DNA of 51,452 nucleotides from Ruminococcaceae bacterium UBA6413 (GCA_002437415.1 DJPL01000020.1:1-51452); one strand, 5' to 3'. Positions 43,593-50,913 are shown, counted from the first letter of the stretch. Made by a program: numbers and translations. The notes: generated by a model from the sequence alone, not told the origin.

Positions 43593-43949
43593 TTATGCCA
43601 TACAACCGCACTTGTTCAGTGCTTCTCTGAGCTTCTCCATCGGTATCGGTTTCTTGTAAAAATAGGTACAGCCGAGCCTGTACGACTGTGCCCCGAACCC
43701 TTCATCGTCCGACAGCCATATGACAGGCGTATTCTTCCCGGCATTCTTCGCCGCTATAACGCCCTCCATACCGTCTGCCCCATTGGCAAGCACCACTATA
43801 AGGTCAGCCGTGTCAAGCTCGCGCACAAAGGTTTCGTATTTACCGCATACACTGTATCCTATCTTTCTGTATGCATATAACGCAAGCTGTGATATCTTCG
43901 ACTTGAGTATCTCCGCCTCGTTTGCAGTATCGTAAACGCAGATGAGCAT
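43593..43949 (-). CDS. Small degenerate response-regulator receiver-like protein
   Basis: A 118-residue protein with a CheY-like alternating pattern: MLICVYDTANEA at the start, a central DLIVVL strand, a Ser/Thr-type strand end (PVIWLSDD) and the conserved KKPIP near the C-terminus. The position of the phospho-acceptor Asp in the usual DLVLLD pattern is Leu here, so normal phosphorylation is unlikely; this depends on my alignment. There is no output domain. GGGGGAG precedes the ATG. It lies 27 bp upstream of the giant gene in the same direction, with a promoter and LytTR-like repeats upstream, so it is probably the first gene of a two-gene operon. It could be a pseudo-receiver regulator of that operon or an unrelated Rossmann-like protein. 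Confidence 0.68.
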   Translation of the reverse strand: MLICVYDTANEAEILKSKISQLALYAYRKIGYSVCGKYETFVRELDTADLIVVLANGADGMEGVIAAKNAGKNTPVIWLSDDEGFGAQSYRLGCTYFYKKPIPMEKLREALNKCGCMA

Positions 43950-43978
43950 ACTTCTCCCCCTTATAATTTTATAATTAT

Positions 43979-44007
43979 ATCATACCCCATTTTCTTTGGG
44001 TTTTCAA
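43979..44007 (-). promoter_or_regulatory. Promoter of the receiver-like/giant gene operon
   Basis: On the minus strand TTGAAA (-35, 44002-44007), a 17-bp spacer and TATGAT (-10, 43979-43984). A second TATAAT lies a few bases downstream but at poor spacing. The leader is short (about 25 nt). Confidence 0.7.
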
Positions 44008-44013
44008 CTTTTT

Positions 44014-44045
44014 GGCACGAACGGTAATTATATGGCACAAACGGT
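44014..44045 (-). promoter_or_regulatory. Paired LytTR/AgrA-type direct repeats upstream of -35
   Basis: Read on the minus strand, ACCGTTTGT (44045-44037) and ACCGTTCGT (44025-44017) are direct repeats inside a longer shared ACCGTTYGTGCC, with a 20-bp period. Both fit the LytTR consensus [TA][AC][CA]GTTN[AG][TG]. The downstream repeat ends 6 bp before the -35 box, the usual position for an AgrA/VirR-type activator. The spacer is 11 bp, slightly under the usual 12-13. No LytTR regulator gene is in the window. Confidence 0.62.
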
Positions 44046-44171
44046 CTCAAAAATGGGCTTGTTAGGCGATAATGAGGGCAATTTACGGTAATTTACGGCT
44101 GAGATTTAAGCGTATGCGATATGCTCCGCAAACGCAAAAACGGGCGGCAATTTTACATCGCCGCTCGCAAA

Positions 44172-44212
44172 ATTATTCATTATTCAATATTCAACATTCA
44201 TCATTCATTAAC
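44172..44212. repeat. AATGAATGATGAATAATT intergenic repeat, copy 2
   Basis: The reverse complement begins GTTAATGAATGATGAATG and ends AATGAATAATT, matching the copy at 5595-5622 apart from an internal expansion. Both lie directly beside a terminator. Confidence 0.5.
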
Positions 44213-44223
44213 AAAATAAAATC

Positions 44224-44245
44224 CGCCCCCGTTTTCACGGGGGCG
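44224..44245 (-). terminator. Flagellin terminator
   Basis: A GC-rich stem (CGCCCCCGT with ACGGGGGCG, 4-nt loop) is followed on the minus strand by GATTTTATTTTG. It lies about 57 nt after the flagellin stop. Confidence 0.85.
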
Positions 44246-44302
44246 AACTCATCAAGTCTTTAATTTATAATATTAAGCCCTGAAGCTCATGCTGTTCTCA
44301 GA

Positions 44303-45952
44303 TTACTGGAGTAACTGGAGAATAGCCTGAGGCTGCTGGTTAGCCTGAGCGAGCATAGCCTGAGATGCCTGCTGAAGAATGTTATTCTTAGTGTAGTTGA
44401 TCATCTCTGTAGCCATATCTGTATCTCTGATCTGAGATTCAGCTGCTGTCAGGTTCTCGTTTGTTGTTGTCAGGTTGTTAACTGTGTACTCAAGTCTGTT
44501 CTGAAGAGCACCAAGACCTGCTCTCTGCATAGATACTGTCTTAACGGCAGCGTCTACCATGTCGATAGCCTTGTTTGCAGCGTCCTGAGTAGAAACGTCA
44601 GCATTAGCAACACCGATTGCTGTAGATGACATATCGTTTACAGAAAGTGTAACTCTCTGATCCTCAACGCCGTTAGCACCGATCTGGAATGTAAGGCCCT
44701 TGCCTGTGCCTGTCATCTTGTCAGCGCCAAGACCAGCACCTGCGTTTTTAGCAAGATCAAGCTTAACAGAAACGTCCTTTGTCTGAGCAAACAGAACCTT
44801 GTCACCGTCAGGAGCACTAGCGTCTGTCAGCGATACAGAATAGTCGAGACCGGCCTGCTTTAAGAGGTTCTCGATATCCTTTTCTGTGTACTCAACGCCT
44901 GTTGAGAGGTGGAGTGTGAACTCGCCGTCCTTTATGCCTGTACCCTCGTTGTTGGACTTGCTGGTTTCAACCCATTCCTTGCCTGCTGCAACGTCTGACT
45001 TAAGTGTAACCTTACGGATATCTGCACCGTAGTTGTTAGCTGTGAGCTTAATCTGGTCAGCATATCTATCGTTTGTTGCAGTACCGCCAGTCATTAACAT
45101 AGTCTTAATGTCTGTGTCACCTGTGTCAGCTCTTACACCTGTAGCAGTTGTGTAGGTTTCAGCTGCTGTAAACGTGAATACACCGCTCTTGATTGTGAAA
45201 TCAACATCAGGAACAGCGCCTGTCTGTGTTGCATCCTTAGCCTGTGTAGCATTAGCTATTAACTTATCGATATCAGCCTGTGAGTAAGTCTGACCTGCCT
45301 TTAAGTTAAGAGAAAGTGTCTTACCTGTTGCATCCCACTCAGCACTCTCGCCGCCTGCACCTGATGCAGTATCCTTGAGGCTTACAGTAACGCCTGTGAT
45401 GCTTGATGTGATAGTAGAACCTTCAAGAGAAGTGTTATTAGCTAATGTAGGTGTTGCAAGCTTAGCTGATAAAAGCTGTCCGTAACGAGGACCGAACTCT
45501 GTTGAAGATGTAGCCTGACCGAGTGAACCGTCGAGGAGCTTCATGCCGTTGTACTCTGTAGAAGAAGCGATTCTGTCGATTTCGCTCTTGAGTGCATCAA
45601 CTTCGAGCTGGATAGCTTCACGGTCTGTATCATCCTGGTATGTACCGTTAGCTGACTGAACTGCGAGCTCTCTCATTCTCTGGAGAATTGAGTGAGTTTC
45701 GTTTAAGCCGCCTTCAGCTGTCTGGATAAGAGAGATACCGTCGTTAGCATTCTTTGTAGCCTGTGAAAGACCACGGATCTGTGAACGCATCTTTTCAGAT
45801 ATAGCCAGACCTGCAGCGTTATCGCCTGCACGGTTGATCTGGTAACCTGAAGATAACTTTTCAGTTGCCTTCTTTGTACCTGAAACGTTGATGTTCATCT
45901 TGTTGTTAGCATTGATCGCATTTAAGTTATGCTGTACTACCATACCTGCCAT
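44303..45952 (-). CDS. Flagellin
   Basis: The 549-residue filament subunit. The conserved N-terminal D0/D1 region (about 1-150) starts MAGMVVQHNLNAINANN and includes LSSGYQINRAGDNAAGLAISE and the TLR5-recognised RELAVQSANGT segment. The C-terminal D1/D0 region (about 455-549) has GALQNRLEYTVNNL and ends AILQLLQ. The middle (about 155-450) is a Thr/Asp-rich variable D2/D3 domain exposed on the filament. AAGGAGG precedes the ATG, and a sigma-D promoter lies about 180 nt upstream. No other flagellar gene is in the window, so export and assembly genes must lie elsewhere. Confidence 0.97.
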   Translation of the reverse strand: MAGMVVQHNLNAINANNKMNINVSGTKKATEKLSSGYQINRAGDNAAGLAISEKMRSQIRGLSQATKNANDGISLIQTAEGGLNETHSILQRMRELAVQSANGTYQDDTDREAIQLEVDALKSEIDRIASSTEYNGMKLLDGSLGQATSSTEFGPRYGQLLSAKLATPTLANNTSLEGSTITSSITGVTVSLKDTASGAGGESAEWDATGKTLSLNLKAGQTYSQADIDKLIANATQAKDATQTGAVPDVDFTIKSGVFTFTAAETYTTATGVRADTGDTDIKTMLMTGGTATNDRYADQIKLTANNYGADIRKVTLKSDVAAGKEWVETSKSNNEGTGIKDGEFTLHLSTGVEYTEKDIENLLKQAGLDYSVSLTDASAPDGDKVLFAQTKDVSVKLDLAKNAGAGLGADKMTGTGKGLTFQIGANGVEDQRVTLSVNDMSSTAIGVANADVSTQDAANKAIDMVDAAVKTVSMQRAGLGALQNRLEYTVNNLTTTNENLTAAESQIRDTDMATEMINYTKNNILQQASQAMLAQANQQPQAILQLLQ

Positions 45953-46134
45953 TTTATTTTCCTCCTTGAATGTACTCCCGAAATCCTTTTCGGAAGTCGT
46001 TGCCCTTATAGGGACTTGTTTTGTTAATGTGACCGTGCTTTGCGCTAAGCTACGATCGTCTGGTGTTTGTTTTGCAAAACACTGCGGAAGTTATTTTCGC
46101 ATCCGCACAGGGTTCTGTGACCCTTACATTTATT

Positions 46135-46162
46135 ATATCGGCGCTCACATTTCTAAACTTTA
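46135..46162 (-). promoter_or_regulatory. Sigma-D (sigma-28) flagellin promoter
   Basis: On the minus strand TAAA (46162-46159), a 16-bp gap and GCCGATAT (46142-46135) match the sigma-D consensus TAAA-N(14-16)-GCCGATAT. The 5' leader of about 175 nt includes inverted repeats (for example GGGTCACAGAACCC near 46110-46123) that may affect translation or stability. Confidence 0.88.
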
Positions 46163-46311
46163 GCCTTTTTGAAAATTTTTTTATAAATTTTCTGAGATTT
46201 TTTATATGGTGTTTGTGTAAAATTTACAACTTATTCTGTTCTGTTTGTTACATATGCCCTGAAACGGCTTTCTGTTCAGTAAACATCACGACAGCACACG
46301 GAGGGGGATAC

Positions 46312-46347
46312 AGCAAAACCGCCCTGTGTTGACAGAGCGGTTTTGCT
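46312..46347 (-). terminator. Hairpin at the 3' end of the RNA candidate
   Basis: An 11-bp perfect outer stem (AGCAAAACCGC with GCGGTTTTGCT) encloses a 14-nt loop. The T run lies within the 3' arm and no long T tract follows, so it is terminator-like rather than certain. Confidence 0.55.
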
Positions 46348-46528
46348 TGAATAATAGAGAGGTATATATGAAAACTTTCGTTGTACTTAGGCGGAGCGTG
46401 TATAGGGCGGCTGTTGCCGTCTTGCCGGCTCCTGTTATGTAAACCGTGCTTAATGGCACGGTATTTTTCGAGCCGAAACCTATCGGCTGACTTTGGTCTT
46501 CGGAGTCCTTTCCTCTGACTGTGACTAT
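46348..46528 (-). ncRNA. Candidate structured non-coding RNA
   Basis: On the minus strand a -10-like TATACT (46534-46529) is followed by about 180 nt dense in short hairpins: AGCCGA/TCGGCT, ACCGTGC/GCACGGT, CGGC/GCCG inside GGAGC/GCTCC. Unpaired A/G-rich stretches such as CAGAGGAAAGGACTCC lie between them. It ends near a terminator-like hairpin. No frame looks coding. I could not assign a family; raiA-motif, 6S or another Clostridia RNA are possibilities. The -35 is weak. Confidence 0.5.
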
Positions 46529-46712
46529 AGTATACCCGACTTTTATGAAGCGGATAATAACGGGGAATGAAAGAAATGTGAAAAATATTGAAATGAAGGT
46601 GTGAGGAGTGTGGGGGAATGTTCTTCAAGTGCGGGTAAGGTGAGTTACTAAACTAAGGAATGTGCAAATATCACCATATAAATGAGAATTTAAAACGCAC
46701 ACTGCCGCCCGA

Positions 46713-46762
46713 CCGCCGGTAACGAAGGTTACGCAAAGCACCGACAATCAGAACGGCGAATT
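46713..46762 (-). repeat. 50-nt interspersed repeat, copy 1
   Basis: Its reverse complement matches 50864-50913 at 40 of 50 positions without gaps, both ending CGTTACCGGCGG. A second GACAATTCGCC lies at about 46829-46839, suggesting a larger composite element of about 150 bp. Confidence 0.55.
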
Positions 46763-46853
46763 TGAAGCGGGTCACACCCGCCACCCGCCGTACATCGTTG
46801 TTACGCCAAGCACAAACATACAGAAAGGCGAATTGTCTATGCCGACTCGGCAT

Positions 46854-46897
46854 GGAAAAGCCCCTTGTACCTTAGGGGGTGGTACAAGGGGCTTTCC
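46854..46897 (-). terminator. Fe-ADH terminator
   Basis: A long stem (GGAAAAGCCCCTTGTACC with GGTACAAGGGGCTTTCC, one bulge) and a 9-nt loop lie about 60 nt past the Fe-ADH stop. The T-rich end is within the 3' arm. Confidence 0.75.
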
Positions 46898-46958
46898 TTT
46901 TGGGTTATAATTCAGAGGCTATATGAATAGATGAAATCAATTTTTTATAGCTACGATA

Positions 46959-48173
46959 TCAGAAATCAACTTCTGTATCGTAGTAGCAGCACTTAAGCAG
47001 CTTCTCCATCTCTTCCTGAGTAGGAATACGAGGGTTAGAACCTGTGCAAGCGTCTGCGATTGCATTCTTAGCGATCTCAGGCAGTCTTTCCAGGAATACG
47101 TTTTCGGGAACGAAGCCGTTTTCTGTGGGATAGCTGTCTGCACCGTAGTTCTTGATGCAGTGAGGGATCTTCAGATCGTCGTTCATCTTACGCAGATAAG
47201 CAATGAGGAGCTTTACCTTTTCGTCATCGTTAGCACCGCCGAGACCCATAAAGTCAGCGATCACGCCGTAACGCTTCTTAGCTGTTTCGTCCTTAGCGTT
47301 GAATGCGATAACCTTAGGAAGGTACATAGCATTTGCCGCACCGTGTATGATATGAGCGCCGTAATCAGCGAATGCGGCACCTGTCTTGTGAGCCATTGAG
47401 TGAACGATACCGAGCAGAGCATTTGAGAATGCCATACCTGCGAGGCACTGTGCGTTGTGCATTGCGTCACGCTTAGCCATATCGCCGTTGTAAGAATCAA
47501 CGAGGTCGTTCTGGATCATCTTGATCGCGTGCAGAGCAAGAGGATCTGTGAAGTCGCAGTTAGCTGTTGATACATATGCTTCTACTGCGTGTGTCATAGC
47601 GTCCATACCTGTGTGAGCTACAAGCTTCTGAGGCATTGTTTCTGCAAGCTCGGGGTCAACGATAGCTACATCGGGAGTGATCTCGAAGTCAGCGATAGGA
47701 TACTTGATACCCTTGTGGTAGTCTGTGATGATTGAGAATGCCGTAACCTCTGTAGCTGTACCCGATGTTGAAGAAATAGCGCAGAAGTGAGCTTTCTTTC
47801 TAAGCTCCGGGATACCGAATACCTTACACATATCTTCAAATGTGCAGTCGGGGTACTCGTACTTGATCCACATAGCCTTAGCTGCGTCGATAGGAGAACC
47901 GCCGCCGATCGCTACGATCCAGTCGGGCTGGAACTTGAGCATTGCGTCTGCACCCTTCATAACTGTTTCAACAGAAGGATCGGGCTCTACATTCTCGAAG
48001 AGTTCAACCTCCATACCTGCTTCCTTCAGATAAGCCTCAGCCTTCTGTAAGAAGCCAAAACGCTTCATTGAGCCGCCGCCTACGACGATCATTGCCTTCT
48101 TGCCCTTAAAGCTCTTTAATGCTTCAAGCGCGCCCTTGCCGTGATAAACATCTCTCGGTAATGTAAATCTCAT
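46959..48173 (-). CDS. Iron-containing alcohol dehydrogenase
   Basis: A 404-residue group III (Fe-ADH) NAD(P)H-dependent alcohol/butanol-type dehydrogenase for fermentative redox balance. N-terminal cofactor motif VVGGGSMKR and GGGSPIDAAKA are present. Metal ligands lie in GMDAMTHAVEAYV, GIVHSMAHKTGAAF and HGAANAMYLP. The length is typical. The substrate (ethanol, butanol or a diol) cannot be told. AGGAGGAA precedes the ATG. Strong codon bias suggests high expression. A Rex-like operator about 110 bp upstream suggests NADH-responsive control. It is monocistronic. Confidence 0.94.
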   Translation of the reverse strand: MRFTLPRDVYHGKGALEALKSFKGKKAMIVVGGGSMKRFGFLQKAEAYLKEAGMEVELFENVEPDPSVETVMKGADAMLKFQPDWIVAIGGGSPIDAAKAMWIKYEYPDCTFEDMCKVFGIPELRKKAHFCAISSTSGTATEVTAFSIITDYHKGIKYPIADFEITPDVAIVDPELAETMPQKLVAHTGMDAMTHAVEAYVSTANCDFTDPLALHAIKMIQNDLVDSYNGDMAKRDAMHNAQCLAGMAFSNALLGIVHSMAHKTGAAFADYGAHIIHGAANAMYLPKVIAFNAKDETAKKRYGVIADFMGLGGANDDEKVKLLIAYLRKMNDDLKIPHCIKNYGADSYPTENGFVPENVFLERLPEIAKNAIADACTGSNPRIPTQEEMEKLLKCCYYDTEVDF

Positions 48174-48525
48174 GTGAAATTCCTCCTGTTTGGCTTTTAA
48201 GCCGTTTTTTGATCTATATTTAGTTGTTGTTATCCGTGCGTCCTGCGTTATGTATTTTTTGTTGCAGGACTTCTTTCTTTCGTTCGTTATTATTTTAACA
48301 TACTCCCCCGAAATTGTAAAATATAATTTAGGAATATCGGTATATAATTATCTATATAACAATATCGATTAAAATCCGTCCAAATCCGCATTATATCGAC
48401 ATTTGCCGTAGCAAAGCCGTTTGTGAGCTTTTTGTAACAGGAATGTGAAAAGTTCGTAAAAGGCTAAATGTTAAAATGTGGGGCATATTTTAGTGGATAA
48501 AAATTGAATTATTGGGAACGTAAAA
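48174..48525. other. Fe-ADH upstream region
   Basis: No gene is seen. The region is AT-rich and holds a 7-bp-stem hairpin (GTCCTGC/GCAGGAC, 48240-48270) in the probable leader, the Rex-like site and several TATA-like boxes around 48305-48360. I could not pick one promoter with a good -35. Confidence 0.55.
48284..48301 (-). promoter_or_regulatory. Candidate Rex operator
   Basis: On the minus strand ATGTTAAAATAATAACGA matches 11 of 14 fixed positions of the Rex consensus TTGTTAANNNNTTAACAA. Rex commonly represses fermentative alcohol dehydrogenase genes in Clostridia. The match is partial and AT-rich context raises the chance rate. Confidence 0.4.
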
Positions 48526-48578
48526 AGCCGGACACAAAAGCTTTTCCCGATGGGTAGGAAAAGTGTTTGTGCCCGGCT
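48526..48578 (-). terminator. Terminator of the SpoIIQ-like gene
   Basis: A long interrupted hairpin (AGCCGG, CACAAA, TTTTCCC with matching 3' arms) is followed on the minus strand by TTTTTA, about 24 nt past the stop. Confidence 0.88.
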
Positions 48579-48601
48579 GAAATCGGATCATATAATATTA
48601 T

Positions 48602-49279
48602 CTACGCGTTTATATATTCCTTGGGCGATATCCACTTGCCGCTTTGCTTTACTGCGAAATGAAGATGCGGCGCAAGCTTTGATTCGCAATCGATAGAGCC
48701 CGTAACGCCTATCTTCTGTCCCGACTCGACCTCACTGCCCTCTTTCACCTCAAGCGCCTTGTCAAGTCCGTAGTAATGCGTTTCATATCCGTCGCCGTGG
48801 TCGATTATAACGCATATACCCCACAGCGGATCGTCCTTTATCTCTTTGACCTTGCCCGCACAGGCGGCTTTTACGTCCGCGCCCTCGGACGCGGCAATAT
48901 CCATACCGTCATGGGTTTTCCATACGCCGAGCGTTTCGCTCTTGACAAGCTCGCCGTTGCTGTACTCCCATATTACCTCGCCCTCGATCGGCATAACACG
49001 CTTTGCGGTGCTCCTGACAAAGTTATTTGCCTGCGCCGCCAAGCTGTTGTCGCTTTTTGAGGTTTCGTCCTTAGGTATGCCGCTCTGAGTATTGTCTACC
49101 TGCTCGGCAGATACCGATGTTTCGGGCTTGTCGGGCTCTTCTTCGGATATGGTCTTAAGCGTGCTGTCATAAGCGAGATATGTTGAAATGCCTATCGCGA
49201 CTACGCTCAGACACAGTGCTCCTGCAAACCCCTTGCCCTTGAAGAACTTTTTTATCTTTCCGGTAGTTATCTTATCCAT
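48602..49279 (-). CDS. spoIIQ: SpoIIQ-like M23 family protein
   Basis: A 225-residue single-pass protein. It has a basic cytoplasmic N-terminus, a membrane segment (about 18-38), an acidic Ser/Thr-rich linker, then an M23/LytM domain from about residue 95. The start resembles SpoIIQ (GEVIWEYSNGELVKSETLGVWKTH). SpoIIQ is made in the forespore and binds SpoIIIAH across the intermembrane space during engulfment. Unlike B. subtilis SpoIIQ, the metal ligands look intact (HDGMD and HLHF), as in other Clostridia. A generic M23 endopeptidase is the alternative. AAAGGAAA precedes the ATG. I found no clear sigma-F promoter. Confidence 0.75.
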   Translation of the reverse strand: MDKITTGKIKKFFKGKGFAGALCLSVVAIGISTYLAYDSTLKTISEEEPDKPETSVSAEQVDNTQSGIPKDETSKSDNSLAAQANNFVRSTAKRVMPIEGEVIWEYSNGELVKSETLGVWKTHDGMDIAASEGADVKAACAGKVKEIKDDPLWGICVIIDHGDGYETHYYGLDKALEVKEGSEVESGQKIGVTGSIDCESKLAPHLHFAVKQSGKWISPKEYINA

Positions 49280-49406
49280 AGCTTTTTCCTTTCAAGTTAA
49301 AACTTAGGTGCACTTGTAGTTTTAACGCATTTTTCCGTTTTATTCGCATTTTTCTGAAAAATTTACCGCTTCAACGCTTTTTCGCTTTAAACCGTGTAAA
49401 TCTCTC

Positions 49407-49435
49407 TTGACAAATGCCGAGCGGTATGGTATACT
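49407..49435 (+). promoter_or_regulatory. Promoter of the T-box/DAHP synthase unit
   Basis: A perfect TTGACA (49407-49412), a 17-bp spacer and TATACT (49430-49435). Confidence 0.88.
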
Positions 49436-49441
49436 TACATT

Positions 49442-49731
49442 ATTCCCGCAGAAACGGGATCTATACCGAATATACGCCACAAATCGCAGATGGAAAAGAG
49501 TAAGGCGGCAGATTTCTCACAGAGAGTCGGGTTTGGTGCGAGCCGACAGAATATAAAGCCTGAATTCATTCCGGAGAGATGAGCCGAAAGCATAAAGCCT
49601 GTAAGCCGTCCGGGTAAGCCCGTTACAGCTTTAGAGACCGTATATCAGTGCTTGCACCTGTACGGTGAATTGAGGTGGTACCGTGGATATATATCCGCCC
49701 TCAGATTAGAGATGATCTGAGGGCGGTTTTT
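49442..49731 (+). promoter_or_regulatory. T-box leader, probably Phe-responsive
   Basis: A 290-nt leader with T-box elements: a Stem I region with AGAGAGTCGGG...GCGAGCCGAC, the specifier-loop-like GAATTCATTCC, the T-box bulge sequence TGAGGTGGTACCGTG (49671-49685) and a strong terminator (CCGCCCTCAGAT 49695-49706 with 49715-49726, then TTTTT). In-frame reading of the loop gives UUC (49565-49567), the Phe codon, which suits a DAHP synthase. Uncharged tRNA would favour the antiterminator and turn the gene on. The T-box call is firm; the specifier is inferred by eye. Confidence 0.93.
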
Positions 49732-49814
49732 GATTATATTATAAAGTGTACCGGAACTCATAGAAAATTCCGGGTGTGATGTATAAAGCGTCAGAAACGA
49801 AAGGAAAGAAAAAA

Positions 49815-50843
49815 ATGAGCATGAACATGATCAGAAAGCTCCCCACTCCCAAGGAGATAAAGGAGATGTACCCCCTGTCCGAAAAGGTTGTAAAGACTAA
49901 GGAACAGCGTGACAAGGAAATAGCAGACGTATTCACAGGCAAGAGCAACAAGTTCTTACTGATAATAGGACCTTGCTCCGCCGATAAGGAAGAGCCTGTC
50001 CTCGACTATATTTCAAGGCTCGTTCCCATTCAGGAGCAGGTAAAGGATAAAATTCTGATAATTCCCCGAATTTACACAAACAAGCCCCGCACCACGGGCG
50101 AAGGCTACAAGGGTATGATACATCAGCCCGACCCCACAAAGAAAGAGGATATGCTTGAGGGTCTTATCAAGGTAAGAAGTCTTCACACAAAGGCTATCGA
50201 GCAGACAGGCTTCACCTGTGCGGACGAAATGCTCTACCCCGAGAACTACCGCTATCTGTCAGATCTGCTGTCTTACGTTGCGATCGGCGCGCGTTCGGTT
50301 GAGGATCAGCAGCACAGACTTACATCAAGCGGTATGGACATCCCCGTCGGTATGAAGAACCCCACGGCAGGCGATATGTCCGTTATGTTAAACTCTATCC
50401 GTGCGGCTCAGGCAAGCCACACATTCATCTACAGAGGTTGGGAAACAGTCACAAGCGGTAACCCCCTCGCCCACGCAATTCTGAGAGGTGCGGTAAACAA
50501 GCACGGTCAGACTATCCCGAACTATCACTATGAGGATCTTTCACTGCTCTACGAGCTGTACTGCAAGCAGAACCTTCAGAATATGGCAGTTATAGTTGAC
50601 ACCAACCACTCAAATTCGGGCAAGAAGTACCTCGAGCAGGTAAGAATTGCAAACGAAATTCTCCACAGCCGCCGCCACAGCAAGGATCTTGAGGGCTTTG
50701 TAAAGGGTCTTATGATAGAGAGCTACATTGAGGACGGCAACCAGAGCACAGACGATGCCGTTTACGGCAAGTCGATAACCGACCCCTGCCTTGGCTGGGA
50801 AAAGACAGAAAAGCTCATCTACAGCTTAGCCGAACAGCTCTAA
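49815..50843 (+). CDS. 3-deoxy-7-phosphoheptulonate (DAHP) synthase, class I
   Basis: Joins phosphoenolpyruvate and erythrose 4-phosphate, the entry step of the shikimate pathway. The 342-residue length fits the AroF/G/H type. Signatures are LLIIGPCSADKEEPVLDY, the PEP/phosphate segment RTTGEGYKGM, NPTAGDMS and metal-site regions VDTNHSNSGK and ESYIEDGNQ. The ATG at 49815 has AAGGAAAG upstream; a GTG/ATG 36-39 nt earlier lacks a site. Transcription is controlled by the T-box leader. Which aromatic amino acid inhibits the enzyme is not evident. Confidence 0.95.
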   Translation: MSMNMIRKLPTPKEIKEMYPLSEKVVKTKEQRDKEIADVFTGKSNKFLLIIGPCSADKEEPVLDYISRLVPIQEQVKDKILIIPRIYTNKPRTTGEGYKGMIHQPDPTKKEDMLEGLIKVRSLHTKAIEQTGFTCADEMLYPENYRYLSDLLSYVAIGARSVEDQQHRLTSSGMDIPVGMKNPTAGDMSVMLNSIRAAQASHTFIYRGWETVTSGNPLAHAILRGAVNKHGQTIPNYHYEDLSLLYELYCKQNLQNMAVIVDTNHSNSGKKYLEQVRIANEILHSRRHSKDLEGFVKGLMIESYIEDGNQSTDDAVYGKSITDPCLGWEKTEKLIYSLAEQL

Positions 50844-50863
50844 GGCGGCGGGTCGCCGCTGAC

Positions 50864-50913
50864 AATTCGCCGTGCTAACGGTTTGAGCTTTGCTTTACCT
50901 CCGTTACCGGCGG
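50864..50913 (+). repeat. 50-nt interspersed repeat, copy 2
   Basis: It matches the reverse complement of 46713-46762 at 40 of 50 positions and begins AATTCGCCGT. It lies 22 bp from the other repeat family's copy at 50936, so the two may be parts of one composite element. Confidence 0.55.

Larger units (their letters stand above)
43950..44302. other. Intergenic region between receiver-like gene and flagellin
   Basis: No gene is seen. It holds the promoter and paired operator repeats of the upstream operon, a short ATTTACGG direct repeat (about 44091-44108), a hairpin-forming GCGGC/GCCGC segment (about 44142-44165), the AT-rich repeat copy at 44172-44212 and the flagellin terminator. Confidence 0.6.
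46163..46958. other. 800-bp intergenic region between flagellin and Fe-ADH
   Basis: No convincing protein gene is seen; a 126-codon minus frame (46628-46248) lacks family resemblance and overlaps strong RNA-like structure. The region holds an AT-rich stretch, a hairpin (46312-46347), a structured RNA candidate (46348-46528), a repeat element (46713-46762 and flanks) and the Fe-ADH terminator hairpin. Confidence 0.6.

Noticed and set aside
46248..46628. 126-codon minus-strand frame in the flagellin/Fe-ADH gap
   Set aside because: The translation is rich in His, Pro, Arg and Ser with no fold-like pattern and no good ribosome site. It runs through hairpin-rich sequence better explained as RNA.
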